Shown here: piece by piece, positions 40,001-48,430 of the stretch
Numbering within the stretch: position 1 is the first letter of the stretch
Layout: each line of letters starts with the position of its first letter
Source of the DNA: an uncultured Acidimicrobiales bacterium
Lineage (GTDB): Bacteria > Actinomycetota > Acidimicrobiia > Acidimicrobiales > SZUA-35
DNA length: 54,494 nucleotides
Reading direction: 5' to 3'
Assembly (NCBI GenBank): GCA_937997485.1
Contig: CALKTH010000018.1
Location: 1-54,494 of the forward strand
Position numbers and translations under genes: made by a program
The notes under the pieces: model-generated
Told to the model about the DNA's origin: nothing
Database searches by the model: none
What the model saw: only the letters and a program-made list of their open reading frames with translations

Positions 40001-41620
40001 ATGAGCGAAGCACCTGACTCGATCACCGACAACGACGAACTCGTGGACACGAACGAGGCAACCCCGTTCAGCCTCACGCGTATCGACACGAAGCTGCTCA
40101 GCAGTCCCGTCGTCCTCCGCTCAGCAGCAGGCATTGCCATCGGCCTCGCGATGCTGACCTGGCCCAACCGAACCGACCGAATCCTGGCCCGACTCCTCGG
40201 CATCGCTCTTGTCTGGTTTGCAGCGGGTGCTCTGCGAGTCGGGGTTCGATCGCGCCCACGGGATTGGTTCACGCTGCTGGCTTCAGCCGCCACGGTCGCA
40301 GTCGGAGTGCTCCTGCTTGTCAATCCGGATCGATCGACTGTCTTCCTCGGTCGCCTCCTCGGGCTCACCCTCATCGGCTGGGCACTGCACGGGACGTACA
40401 AGATCTTCCGTTCCTCCAAGACCGAGACGGGACAGCGCACGCTTCTCGGGCTCGCCGCCGCTGTCGGACTCGTCTTGATCCTCCAACCCGTGGCCGTCTT
40501 CGGGACCATCATCGCCATCGGAGCGATCTTCTCGATTCTCGTTTCGATGCTCATGCTGATCATCTCGCTCGACGCACGCACCACGGGAACGGCGACATAC
40601 CAAGGAACTGCCGAGCTCATCGAGACATGGCTACGCGACCGGCCAAAGGCGGTCGACGCCCGCCAGACGCTCTACGACAAGATCCTCTATGAGGGCGCAT
40701 CCACTCAGACCAGGGTGATCCGATTCTTCACGCTCATGGGCTTCGCCGCCGTCATCGCCTCGATGGGTGTCATCACTGATTCCACCGCTGTCGTCATCGG
40801 CGCAATGCTCGTCGCCCCGCTGATGACCCCGCTCATGGGGATGGCGATATCGCTTGTGATGGGTTGGCCCAATCGACTGACTCGATCCGCTCTCATCGCC
40901 AGCGGCGGAATCGTTTTTGCCATCGGGATTGGCGCCCTCATGGGACTCATCGTTCCAGCCATCATCGACACCTCGACGAACACCCAGATCGTCGCACGAA
41001 CGAGCCCGACGATTCTCGATCTGATCACCGCAATCGCTGCCGGCGCCGCCGGGGCCTACGGACTCTCCCGTCCGGACGTCTCAGACTCGCTCCCGGGCGT
41101 CGCGATCGCCATCTCTCTCGTCCCGCCGCTCGCCGTTGTTGGCATCTCGTACTCCCAAGGAGATTGGGTGGCCGGAAACGGTGCGCTCCTCCTCTTCGCC
41201 ACGAACATGATCGCCATCCTCTGCGTCGGCGGGCTCACCTTCATCCTCACCGGCGTGACGCCGATCGCCCGTGCGGCAGAGAACCAACACCGTGTGCGCA
41301 CCGCACTCGGCGTGACCCTCACCGCAGCGGTGCTGGTATTCGGCGGGCTGCTGCTCAACGGCGCGCAAGTCGCTGAAAACACGCTGCAGCAGAGCACTGT
41401 CGAATCCACGATTGATGAGTGGTTGAGCGAAAGCACCGAACACCGACTCGTCAACGCGCAGATCGACGGTTCGACGGTCACCGCGGTCGTCGTCGGACCG
41501 TCCACTGGCATGCCCTCCGTGCAAGTCCTGGCGGATCAACTCAGCGAGCAACTCGACAAGACCATCATGGCCAACATCAGCCTCGTGGTCGAAGAACGGC
41601 TTTCCGCCTCCGGCGGCTGA
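40001..41620 (+). CDS. DUF389 integral membrane protein with DUF308-like N-terminus
   Basis: 539 residues. About six N-terminal membrane segments (45-185) look like an HdeD/DUF308 repeat domain ('TWPNRTDRILARLLGIALVWFAAGALR', then 'VNPDRSTVFLGRLLGLTLIGWAL'). A short soluble link leads to the DUF389 domain: 'FAAVIASMGVITDSTAVVIGAMLVAPLMTPLMGMAI' in order, then 'SLVPPLAVVGISY'. A soluble C-terminal tail ends the protein. The function of DUF389 is unknown. It starts 14 nt after the LLM gene and converges on YdeI with a 4-nt gap. Confidence 0.85.
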   Translation: MSEAPDSITDNDELVDTNEATPFSLTRIDTKLLSSPVVLRSAAGIAIGLAMLTWPNRTDRILARLLGIALVWFAAGALRVGVRSRPRDWFTLLASAATVAVGVLLLVNPDRSTVFLGRLLGLTLIGWALHGTYKIFRSSKTETGQRTLLGLAAAVGLVLILQPVAVFGTIIAIGAIFSILVSMLMLIISLDARTTGTATYQGTAELIETWLRDRPKAVDARQTLYDKILYEGASTQTRVIRFFTLMGFAAVIASMGVITDSTAVVIGAMLVAPLMTPLMGMAISLVMGWPNRLTRSALIASGGIVFAIGIGALMGLIVPAIIDTSTNTQIVARTSPTILDLITAIAAGAAGAYGLSRPDVSDSLPGVAIAISLVPPLAVVGISYSQGDWVAGNGALLLFATNMIAILCVGGLTFILTGVTPIARAAENQHRVRTALGVTLTAAVLVFGGLLLNGAQVAENTLQQSTVESTIDEWLSESTEHRLVNAQIDGSTVTAVVVGPSTGMPSVQVLADQLSEQLDKTIMANISLVVEERLSASGG

Positions 41621-41624
41621 GTCG

Positions 41625-42236
41625 TCACACCGACCCCGACGCTTCAGTCGCGCTCCCTGAATCGGTCGACGTATCAGCTTCGAGGGCGGCGACGGCGCTG
41701 GCCAGTCGCTTCGAGCGGGTCTCTTCACGTTTGGCTGAGTACAGGTTGTAGAGGATGGCGCGTTTGGCCGAGCTGGACAGCGCCTCGTACGCAACTCGGG
41801 CTCGACTCGACGCGCTGAGTGCCGCACCAAGGTCCTCTGGGACGACCAGCGCATCGATCGGCTCGAGGAAAGCCCATGCACCATTCGCCTTCGCCACCTC
41901 GATCGCGTGCGTCCCTGCCTCGGTCATCAGCCCAGCCACATTCAGTTCCTCGATGTGCTTCTTGTTCACCTTGGACCACACGCTTCGAGGTTTTCTCGGT
42001 GTGAAAATCTGCCGATAGCGCTCGTCATCGATCGGCTTGACCTTGCTGTCAATCCAACCGAAGCACAGGGCTTGTCGGACCGCTTCCTCCCACGTGAGCT
42101 CGCGCTTGCCCGTTGATGCCCGGAAGTAGACCAACCACACGCCGGCGGAGTCCTCGTGGTTCTCTTGGAGCCAAGCTCGCCACTCTGCGGCCGTCTTTGC
42201 ATGGACTTCGCCAAGGCTCGCCTCGAAGGACGACAT
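41625..42236 (-). CDS. YdeI/OmpD-associated family protein
   Basis: 203 residues. 'KTAAEWRAWLQENHEDSAGVWLVYF', 'LTWEEAVRQALCFGWIDSKVKPIDDERYRQIFTPRKPRSVWSKVNKKHIEEL' (in pieces) are the hallmarks of this family. Members have been linked to bacteriocin or peptide protection, but the biochemical activity is unknown. The last 30 residues are low-complexity and Ser/Ala/Glu-rich. Its ATG is 2 nt after the stop of the VOC gene, so the two form an operon. Confidence 0.85.
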   Translation of the reverse strand: MSSFEASLGEVHAKTAAEWRAWLQENHEDSAGVWLVYFRASTGKRELTWEEAVRQALCFGWIDSKVKPIDDERYRQIFTPRKPRSVWSKVNKKHIEELNVAGLMTEAGTHAIEVAKANGAWAFLEPIDALVVPEDLGAALSASSRARVAYEALSSSAKRAILYNLYSAKREETRSKRLASAVAALEADTSTDSGSATEASGSV

Positions 42237-42238
42237 GC

Positions 42239-42616
42239 TCAGGCCTGCTCGTCGGCGGCAGTCGACCCTCGACGTTCGCCGAGCACACAGAACTCGTTGC
42301 CCTCCGGATCAGCGAGAACGACCCACGGAGCATCACCTTGTCCGACATCGACCCGAGAAGCGCCGAGCGTCAAGAGGCGCTCGACCTCGGCTGCCTGGTC
42401 GTCGGGGCGAAGATCGATATGCAACCGGTTCTTCGCCTCCTTGGCGTCGTTGACAGCGAGGAACAAGATCCCCGGCAGCTGATCGGGCGTCGGCTGGATC
42501 TCGAAGACCGGAGGCGAGTCGTCCACGACGACCCACCCGAGCGCCTCGCACCACCACTGACCAAGCGCCGCGGGATCGTGCGCTCCCACAACAAGCTGCT
42601 CCCACTCGAGGCTCAT
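42239..42616 (-). CDS. VOC-superfamily protein
   Basis: 125 residues from the ATG at 42616. 'QLVVGAHDPAALGQWWCEALGW' and 'RLHIDLRPDDQAAEVERLLTLGA' then 'WVVLADPEGNEFCVLG' follow the glyoxalase-like pattern typical of small actinobacterial VOC proteins. The ligand is unknown. TATGTT lies 6 nt before the ATG, which supports this start rather than the longer open frame. Confidence 0.82.
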   Translation of the reverse strand: MSLEWEQLVVGAHDPAALGQWWCEALGWVVVDDSPPVFEIQPTPDQLPGILFLAVNDAKEAKNRLHIDLRPDDQAAEVERLLTLGASRVDVGQGDAPWVVLADPEGNEFCVLGERRGSTAADEQA

Positions 42617-42622
42617 GCCGAG

Positions 42623-42628
42623 AACATA
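42623..42628 (-). promoter_or_regulatory. -10-like TATGTT for leaderless VOC transcript
   Basis: On the reverse strand TATGTT is followed by 6 nt and the ATG at 42616. Confidence 0.5.
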
Positions 42629-42728
42629 GTGCGCGCTCGGGCGTGGTCGTCTCCGAGTTTGTCCGACAGCCGGTGACGAGCGTGGGTGAAGCAATTGAAC
42701 TCCACCGAGCAACCCTCCGGACCGGGCG

Positions 42729-43400
42729 CTACCGCACGCTCAGGTCGCGATCTTCGAGCTCCCAGGCGTGATCCAGCATGTGCCATGCACAGCGCCGAAT
42801 CAGGAATTGCAGCGCCCACGATCGCGCAGACTCGCCTCGCTCGTGGTGCTCGCGAAGCGCATCGGCGAACGCAGCCCGGTACGACCGGAGCGCCTTCGGG
42901 TCGTCCCTCGTCTCCAGCGGCACCTTGACCCCGACCTTTGGTGCAAACTCATCGATCTCCGCTCCGTTCACGTGACGAATGATGCGGTCCTTCTCCCTGC
43001 CGCCGCCTCGGGGGCCCTTGCGAAGCTCGGCCGAGACGCGAGACGCCACCTCATCGAAGGTGATCCAGCACGCCTGAAGCAACGCGAGCTTTCGCTCGAA
43101 CTCAGCATCGCTCAGAGCATCGTGTTCCGTGGTGGCGGCCCGGCCTGAGACGCCGTAGTAGTCGGTCATCCCGATGCCCTCGACCTCTTCAACGACGTCG
43201 AGCTCGCCAAGCGCCCTGAATCCATCGCCGTAGCCTGCGAGTTCGGCCACCTTGGCGTAGCGAGGTCGGTAGCTATCCAGGGCGTTCAATGCGTCCCCAC
43301 CGATCTTCACGCTCCGGTCCCAGCCAGGCCAGTCGAACGCACTGGCGACCACGCGCTTCTTCTTGCCCTTCTCCAACAGCACTCGGACCGGCTCACTCAT
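42729..43400 (-). CDS. hypothetical protein, DinB-like C-terminal pattern
   Basis: 223 residues I do not recognise with certainty. The N-terminus 'VRVLLEKGKKKRVVASAFDWPGWDR' is followed by a mostly helical body. The end 'LQFLIRRCAWHMLDHAWELEDRD' has the R-x2-WH-x2-DH-xWE spacing seen in DinB/mycothiol-dependent maleylpyruvate isomerase-type four-helix proteins, where His residues bind a metal. The gene stands alone, 72 nt after the hydrolase-SARP gene, behind a leaderless-type -10. Confidence 0.6.
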   Translation of the reverse strand: MSEPVRVLLEKGKKKRVVASAFDWPGWDRSVKIGGDALNALDSYRPRYAKVAELAGYGDGFRALGELDVVEEVEGIGMTDYYGVSGRAATTEHDALSDAEFERKLALLQACWITFDEVASRVSAELRKGPRGGGREKDRIIRHVNGAEIDEFAPKVGVKVPLETRDDPKALRSYRAAFADALREHHERGESARSWALQFLIRRCAWHMLDHAWELEDRDLSVR

Positions 43401-43406
43401 GTCTCG

Positions 43407-43412
43407 ACGCTA
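43407..43412 (-). promoter_or_regulatory. -10-like TAGCGT for leaderless transcript
   Basis: On the reverse strand TAGCGT is followed by 6 nt and the ATG at 43400. Confidence 0.45.
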
Positions 43413-43472
43413 CTTCCGCTCGACGGCCAGACGCAGGCCGCTCGCATACGCTCTCCGTTCGAGCACGCCGGT

Positions 43473-44870
43473 TCAGCTGTTCTCGAGCTCATCGTGACGC
43501 CGCGCCAGTCGGAGAGCTTCGGGGGAATCGGTGCCGCCAGCTGCCTCGATGTCGGCGAGGCGACGACGAAGCGCAGCTTGGACCGTCCGACGAACCTGCT
43601 CGGCAACGGGAATGACCCAATCCTCGTAGCGATCCTCGGGCAGGAACTCGCCGACGCCGAGCTCGATGAGGCGTTCGTCGTCGTCGCTGCTCAGCAACTC
43701 ATCCAGATCGGTGGACACGTGCGACCGGTCGAGTGCGATCGCGTCACGGTCGGCGATCACACCGCCGCCCAATACCCGGCGCACGTTCGAGAGCTGCACC
43801 GACAGCCGAGCGCCGAGTCGCGCCCGATCGGTCTCGTCTGGCCAGAGCAGGTCGAACAGCTCATCTCGTGTCACAGGCCATCCGCGAGCGATAACAAGCC
43901 GCTTCAGCAACGTGCGTGCTCGGCGCGATCCCCACTCGTTGAGCTCCACCTCTCGTCCGCCGACAGTGACGACGAACCGACCCAGCGTCGCCACATGCGC
44001 CTCACCGGACGGGCCGTGAGGTCTTCGACTCTGAATGGCTCCGGTCACCCACCGCTCGAACGGATCCATCCAGGAGTCGATATCCCCGACGAAGCCGAAG
44101 TGATCGACTCCGGGGATCTCGATCAGGGTGGCCTGTGGCGCGAGATCGGCGAGTTCGCGACCCAACTCGAGCGGCATCGCAGCGTCGCCGGTCCGGTGCA
44201 TGACGAGCATTGGCATGTCGAGGTGAGGGACGGCCTCCCTCGCATCCATGTCCAGCATCTCGATGAACAGCTGCTGGAGCGAATCATGGCCGGCCGACAA
44301 GCGCTCGTAGCGGCTGAACCAAGATCGAAACTCCTTCGAGTCTCGGAGCGAGGGGGCGAAGAGGTCCACAGACCACGACTCGTCCGTTCCCCAGCGTCGA
44401 GCAAATTCGATCCGTTGCTCAATCTGCTCAGCCCGCGCCTCCTCCGTGAGGATGTCCCCGACGAACAGTCGAGCACCCGAACCAACGAAGATCAGACTCG
44501 CCACTCGATGCGGGTACGCCGCCGCAAAGAGGAGGGTCGTGACTCCTCCTTCGGAGGCACCGAACAGATGCGCCCGTTCGACACCGGCAGCGTCCATGAC
44601 CGCTCGGAGGTCATCCACTCGATCGTCGACGTGCGGCACGCGGATCGTTCGATCCGAGCTTCCTGTTCCGCGCTTGTCGTAGTGGAGATAGTCGCAGAAC
44701 GAACCGAAGCGCTCGAACATCGTCCGCAAGCCCAGCCATTCCCAAGCGACCTCGATGTTCTGCGCTGCCGGCGGGATCACCACGACGGGTGGTCCGGACC
44801 CCCAACGCTGGTAGGCGATCCGAGCGCCGCCGCGCGCCTCGGCGAACTGGATCGGCGGTACCTCTATCAC
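43473..44870 (-). CDS. alpha/beta hydrolase fused to SARP/OmpR-type winged helix
   Basis: 465 residues from the GTG at 44870. Residues 1-275 are an alpha/beta hydrolase: 'HLFGASEGGVTTLLFAAAYP' (nucleophile Ser about 106), acid in 'LVMHRTGDAAMPLE' and His in 'GVDHFGFVGD'. Residues about 290-400 form a winged helix of the SARP/AfsR type: 'VATLGRFVVTVGGREVELNEWGSRRARTLLKRLVI' (in pieces), 'DELFDLLWP' and 'LSVQLSNVRRVLGG'. A short helical remnant of a BTAD-like region ends it. It may be a one-component regulator sensing an ester or lactone through an enzymatic or catalytically dead hydrolase domain. The catalytic triad appears intact. Confidence 0.82.
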   Translation of the reverse strand: MIEVPPIQFAEARGGARIAYQRWGSGPPVVVIPPAAQNIEVAWEWLGLRTMFERFGSFCDYLHYDKRGTGSSDRTIRVPHVDDRVDDLRAVMDAAGVERAHLFGASEGGVTTLLFAAAYPHRVASLIFVGSGARLFVGDILTEEARAEQIEQRIEFARRWGTDESWSVDLFAPSLRDSKEFRSWFSRYERLSAGHDSLQQLFIEMLDMDAREAVPHLDMPMLVMHRTGDAAMPLELGRELADLAPQATLIEIPGVDHFGFVGDIDSWMDPFERWVTGAIQSRRPHGPSGEAHVATLGRFVVTVGGREVELNEWGSRRARTLLKRLVIARGWPVTRDELFDLLWPDETDRARLGARLSVQLSNVRRVLGGGVIADRDAIALDRSHVSTDLDELLSSDDDERLIELGVGEFLPEDRYEDWVIPVAEQVRRTVQAALRRRLADIEAAGGTDSPEALRLARRHDELENS

Positions 44871-44876
44871 GTCCAA

Positions 44877-44882
44877 AGACTA
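44877..44882 (-). promoter_or_regulatory. -10-like TAGTCT for leaderless hydrolase-SARP transcript
   Basis: On the reverse strand TAGTCT is followed by 6 nt and the GTG at 44870, choosing this start over the in-frame TTG at 44876. Confidence 0.45.
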
Positions 44883-44936
44883 GTCCGATCGATTGATTCG
44901 TCGCCGAGGCCGAACTGGTCGTGAGCGAGGGCGGTT

Positions 44937-45422
44937 TCAATCGAGTGGACCCGGCGGCGGCCCGAGCACCTGGATGTCGTACTCGGCGCAGATCTGAGCG
45001 ACGCGAGCAGGATCGACCTCGACGGGACCCGGGATCTCGGGCTCGTCGATCGGCTCACCGAGCGCTGCGACGAAACGATCGAACTGGCCAGGCGTCGTGA
45101 CCTGGAAGACACGTGCGGTGTCAGAAAGGATCTGGAACTGGTGAGGCCGACCTCGCGGTAGCCACACCGTGGCGCCCGCTCCGTGGACAGCTTCGACGTC
45201 ACCGCACGAGAACCGGACTTCGCCCTCGACCACGTAGAACAATTCGTCCTCCTTGTCGTGCAGGTGGAGCGGCGGCCCGAAACCTCGTTCGCCGACGAAC
45301 TCCATCGCCGTCAGTTGACCGTTCGACTGTTCGGCGCTCACTTTCGTGGTCATCAGATGGTTCAGAAAGTGGTAGTGGTCGCCCTCGTCACGGGCGATGA
45401 GCTGTGGTGTTTGAAGTGTCAT
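44937..45422 (-). CDS. cupin-domain protein
   Basis: 161 residues. Cupin motif 1 is 'GPPLHLHDKEDELFYVVEGEVRF' (given in parts: 'PPLHLHDKEDELFYVVEG' has two His and a Glu ligand). Motif 2 is 'LPRGRPHQFQI'. It is a small single-domain metal-binding beta-barrel, of a type found in dioxygenases, isomerases and ligand sensors; the substrate is unknown. An inverted repeat GAGAC-GA-GTCTC (45424-45435) lies directly before the ATG and could be an operator or weaken ribosome access. Confidence 0.83.
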   Translation of the reverse strand: MTLQTPQLIARDEGDHYHFLNHLMTTKVSAEQSNGQLTAMEFVGERGFGPPLHLHDKEDELFYVVEGEVRFSCGDVEAVHGAGATVWLPRGRPHQFQILSDTARVFQVTTPGQFDRFVAALGEPIDEPEIPGPVEVDPARVAQICAEYDIQVLGPPPGPLD

Positions 45423-45559
45423 AGAGACGAGTCTCCCGAACGACCTTCCGAAAACCTTTCGATCGCAGCGCTTCGGACAGTCTCGGCGACTACGGATGAC
45501 GGTTGCCCATCACAGGCGCTGGCGATCACGCCCCTACGCTCGGTCTCGGCCGGGAGCGC

Positions 45560-46450
45560 TCAGGTCACTCGAACCAATGTGTTCGCGTCGATGTGCACGA
45601 ACTTCTTGGTCACCGCCCCGATTGCCAGATCCATCCACATGCTCTGGCTGTACTGGAGCTGCGTGGTGCCGTCGCTCAGTTCTTCAATGAAGAACGTGGT
45701 TGCGAACCGGGTGACGTTCGCATGGCGTTGCTCGAACTCGATGTTGCTCATCGCTCCACCCTCGTTCGCCGTATCGACGGTGATCTCCGTCGTGGACGTG
45801 ACAGTGACACCTCTCGCAGCGAGCGTGTCCAACTGTCGCTGCAAGACCTCATTCGGATCCCGTACCCCTCGAGCGGGATCCGAGAACGGAAGCACCGTGT
45901 CATCGGCCTTCGGGAACGCCTTCGGCGGACCGGGAACGGGCCCGGTCGAAGCTCCGACGGCGAGGACATCGTTGCCATGCGGGACAGAGACTTGCTTCAC
46001 ATACGCCGTCGCCGGAGGCTGGTGTTGCGTCGAGGGCGGTTCGCCGAACTGGTCGGCGTAAACGAAGTGGAGCCAGCTGCCGTTCTCGGCGTGAACGAGA
46101 GTGTTGTCGAGCTCCGGGCTCTTGTTGGTGAAGTACACCCGTTGCTCATAGAACAGCGGTGACGCGACCTGTTCGAACGTGCCGCCTCGATTGGCTGCCG
46201 TGCCTGGCAACGCCGAGATCGTCATCTGTTCGAAGTAGGGAGTGTCCAGCATCTGATACCCGCCGGGCATGCCGACGGCGGGCACCGGCATGATGTTGTA
46301 GCCGGTTGCAGCGTTGCCGGAGGGACTGTTCCAGTTGCCAACGAGGCCGACGAGTGCTTGTAGTCCCTGGGCTTGGGTCTTCTCTCCGCCACCCGCTCGG
46401 ACCAGCGGGGTGGTGGTGTCAGGGGCGGGGTTCATCGCAGGAGCGTTCAT
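45560..46450 (-). CDS. beta-barrel-like hypothetical protein in amine oxidase operon
   Basis: 296 residues from the ATG at 46450. I do not recognise the family with confidence. 'LQALVGLVGNWNSPSGNAATGYNIMPVP' and 'FYEQRVYFTNKSPELDNTLVHAENGSWLHF' (in pieces) suggest a lipocalin- or nitrobindin-like beta-barrel, possibly heme- or lipid-binding. There is no signal peptide. It follows the keto-acid decarboxylase gene by 76 nt on the same strand and probably belongs to the same operon, so it may bind an intermediate or cofactor of that pathway. Confidence 0.6.
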   Translation of the reverse strand: MNAPAMNPAPDTTTPLVRAGGGEKTQAQGLQALVGLVGNWNSPSGNAATGYNIMPVPAVGMPGGYQMLDTPYFEQMTISALPGTAANRGGTFEQVASPLFYEQRVYFTNKSPELDNTLVHAENGSWLHFVYADQFGEPPSTQHQPPATAYVKQVSVPHGNDVLAVGASTGPVPGPPKAFPKADDTVLPFSDPARGVRDPNEVLQRQLDTLAARGVTVTSTTEITVDTANEGGAMSNIEFEQRHANVTRFATTFFIEELSDGTTQLQYSQSMWMDLAIGAVTKKFVHIDANTLVRVT

Positions 46451-46526
46451 GGTGATCTCGGTTTCTTTGTGGTGTGGATGGTGATCTTCGGCGGTCACGG
46501 AGCGTTGAGGTGGGCTGCTGGGTCGC

Positions 46527-48428
46527 TCATGCGCAGTTCATCTTCCAGCGTGCGTTCTCGGGCAATGACGTCGCCGGCAAGCGGACCGCGACCAGTGTGA
46601 AGGTTGGTTTCTTCGTCACCGGACCAAGGGGTACCTCTTGGAGCTGGGCGAGAACTGTCGCAAGCTCGGCGTTCGTCGACACGGCAAAGCCGCGACCACC
46701 GAAGCCTTCAGCAACCTTCACGTAGTCCCAGATGTGGCCTTGTGGAACCTCGGTGAGCTGCTCGAACGCCGGCGCATCTTGGGCACAGAAGGCATTCGCA
46801 TCGATGAGCCATTGCTCGACGGCGAAGACTCGGTTGTCCATCACGAAGATCACCGCGTCCTGTCCGAGCTGAGCAACGGTCCCGATGGCGTTGACGGTTT
46901 GGGAGAAGGCTCCGTCGCCGGTGAGAGTCACCGTGCGACGGTTCCGACCCACCAGCTCGTTCGCCAGCGTCACGCCTGCCGTTGCGCCCACTCCGTAGCC
47001 GATGGCAGCCCACGCGAGCTGTGAGACGAAGCCACTCTGCGCCGCTGGCAGATCGATGTTGGACAGGAAGGAGAAGCCTGCATCAGCGATGATCTGCGGG
47101 TAATCCCGGCCGCCGTGCTTGGTGAGAAACTCGTGGAAGAGCTGGGACTTGAAGCTGTCATAGGTGATCGGGTCATCGGCTCCGTAGATGGTGGGCTCTG
47201 GAATAGGGAGACGATCCGGACTCGCGGGCATCTGCGAAACAGCCCGGTCCCCTGCAGTCCCGACCCCTGCAACCAGCGCCTTCAAGAAGTCGCCCAGGGC
47301 GACGTCACCCCAGTAGGCGAGCCCACGACCGACAAGTACGGCGCCGCCCCTGGCTTGAATGTGGGTGGGTCCGGGAAGTCCTGACTCCTTCGTCGGGTCG
47401 TAGTCGGGAGTCACCACACCCAGGTAGTTGAAGTCGGTGTCCTTGACTCCCAGCGCCACGATGCAGTCGGCCGACTTCAGCAGCTGCTGCACATTGTCAG
47501 GCGAGCTGCGTCCGAAGTAGACGCCTTCGAAGCGAACATCATCTCGAAACTCGGACAACACGCTCTTCCCTAGAGGGCTCGTCACGTACGGTGCGTCGAC
47601 CAACTGTAGGAACTCGGCCAACAGGTCTTGTTCGCCGATGCGAGCAACTTCTGAACCAGCGATGACGACGAGCTTCTTCGACGCGTTGATGTGTTGCAGG
47701 ACTGCCGACGTTGCTTCCTGGACGGACTTCGCCGAGGAGGGACCTGGGCCGGCCGCAAGCAAGGACGTCGTGGCTGACCGGCACGGCTGTGACTCGATGG
47801 TGTTCGACAGCTCGATGTAGACGGGTTGGCTGGTGGCCAGACAGGTCGCCAGTGCGGCGTCGATCAGCTCTGGCGCCGTGGCCGGGTTGTCGATGCGAAC
47901 CGCCATTGCGGTGATCTCGCGAAAGATGCGGAGATCGGTGTGGGACCCGTTGATCATGTGGTGGTATCGGACGCCCTGGTCGCGATCGGAATTGAACTGA
48001 GCGGTCGACGGTGAGCCGTTGATGACCACGACTGGTGACTGTTCAACGAATGCTCCAGCCACGGCCTGGGCGGCGTTGATTGCTCCCACGCCGTACGTGA
48101 AGGCCACGCAACCGACGGGTGAGACGGTCGTCCCAGGAATGAGACCACCGACTCGGCCATAGCCATCCGCCGCATAGGCGGCGCACATCTCGTTGTTCGG
48201 ATGTACTCGGATGAGTCCCGCGTTCTGGGTCTTGTCGTCAAGGGTCTTGACCCACTCGGCGACATAGTCGCCGGGAATGGCGAAGACGTGGCGCACGCCG
48301 ATCTCTGAGAGACGCTTGTTCAAGTAACTCGCCACCGTTTCCGAGGCATCCGCCGATTGCGCATCGGTGGTAGCTGGCTGCGGGCCGAACTCGCGGTCGT
48401 GGTGAGGGAGATTGTGAATCGTCCGCAT
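46527..48428 (-). CDS. thiamine-diphosphate-dependent 2-keto-acid decarboxylase (pyruvate/indolepyruvate type)
   Basis: 633 residues from the ATG at 48428, 2 nt after the amine oxidase stop. The ThDP N-terminal Glu is in 'HPNNEMCAAYAADGYGR'. The pyrophosphate motif is 'GDGAFSQTVNAIGTVAQLGQDAVIFVMDN' (GDG to N, given in the family order). 'RHVFAIPGDYVAEWV' is the typical opening of pyruvate and indole-3-pyruvate decarboxylases. The enzyme would convert a 2-keto acid to an aldehyde and CO2. Beside an amino acid oxidase, an aromatic or branched keto acid made from an amino acid is the likely substrate. It is slightly longer than most PDCs (about 560). Confidence 0.85.
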   Translation of the reverse strand: MRTIHNLPHHDREFGPQPATTDAQSADASETVASYLNKRLSEIGVRHVFAIPGDYVAEWVKTLDDKTQNAGLIRVHPNNEMCAAYAADGYGRVGGLIPGTTVSPVGCVAFTYGVGAINAAQAVAGAFVEQSPVVVINGSPSTAQFNSDRDQGVRYHHMINGSHTDLRIFREITAMAVRIDNPATAPELIDAALATCLATSQPVYIELSNTIESQPCRSATTSLLAAGPGPSSAKSVQEATSAVLQHINASKKLVVIAGSEVARIGEQDLLAEFLQLVDAPYVTSPLGKSVLSEFRDDVRFEGVYFGRSSPDNVQQLLKSADCIVALGVKDTDFNYLGVVTPDYDPTKESGLPGPTHIQARGGAVLVGRGLAYWGDVALGDFLKALVAGVGTAGDRAVSQMPASPDRLPIPEPTIYGADDPITYDSFKSQLFHEFLTKHGGRDYPQIIADAGFSFLSNIDLPAAQSGFVSQLAWAAIGYGVGATAGVTLANELVGRNRRTVTLTGDGAFSQTVNAIGTVAQLGQDAVIFVMDNRVFAVEQWLIDANAFCAQDAPAFEQLTEVPQGHIWDYVKVAEGFGGRGFAVSTNAELATVLAQLQEVPLGPVTKKPTFTLVAVRLPATSLPENARWKMNCA

Positions 48429-48430
48429 GA

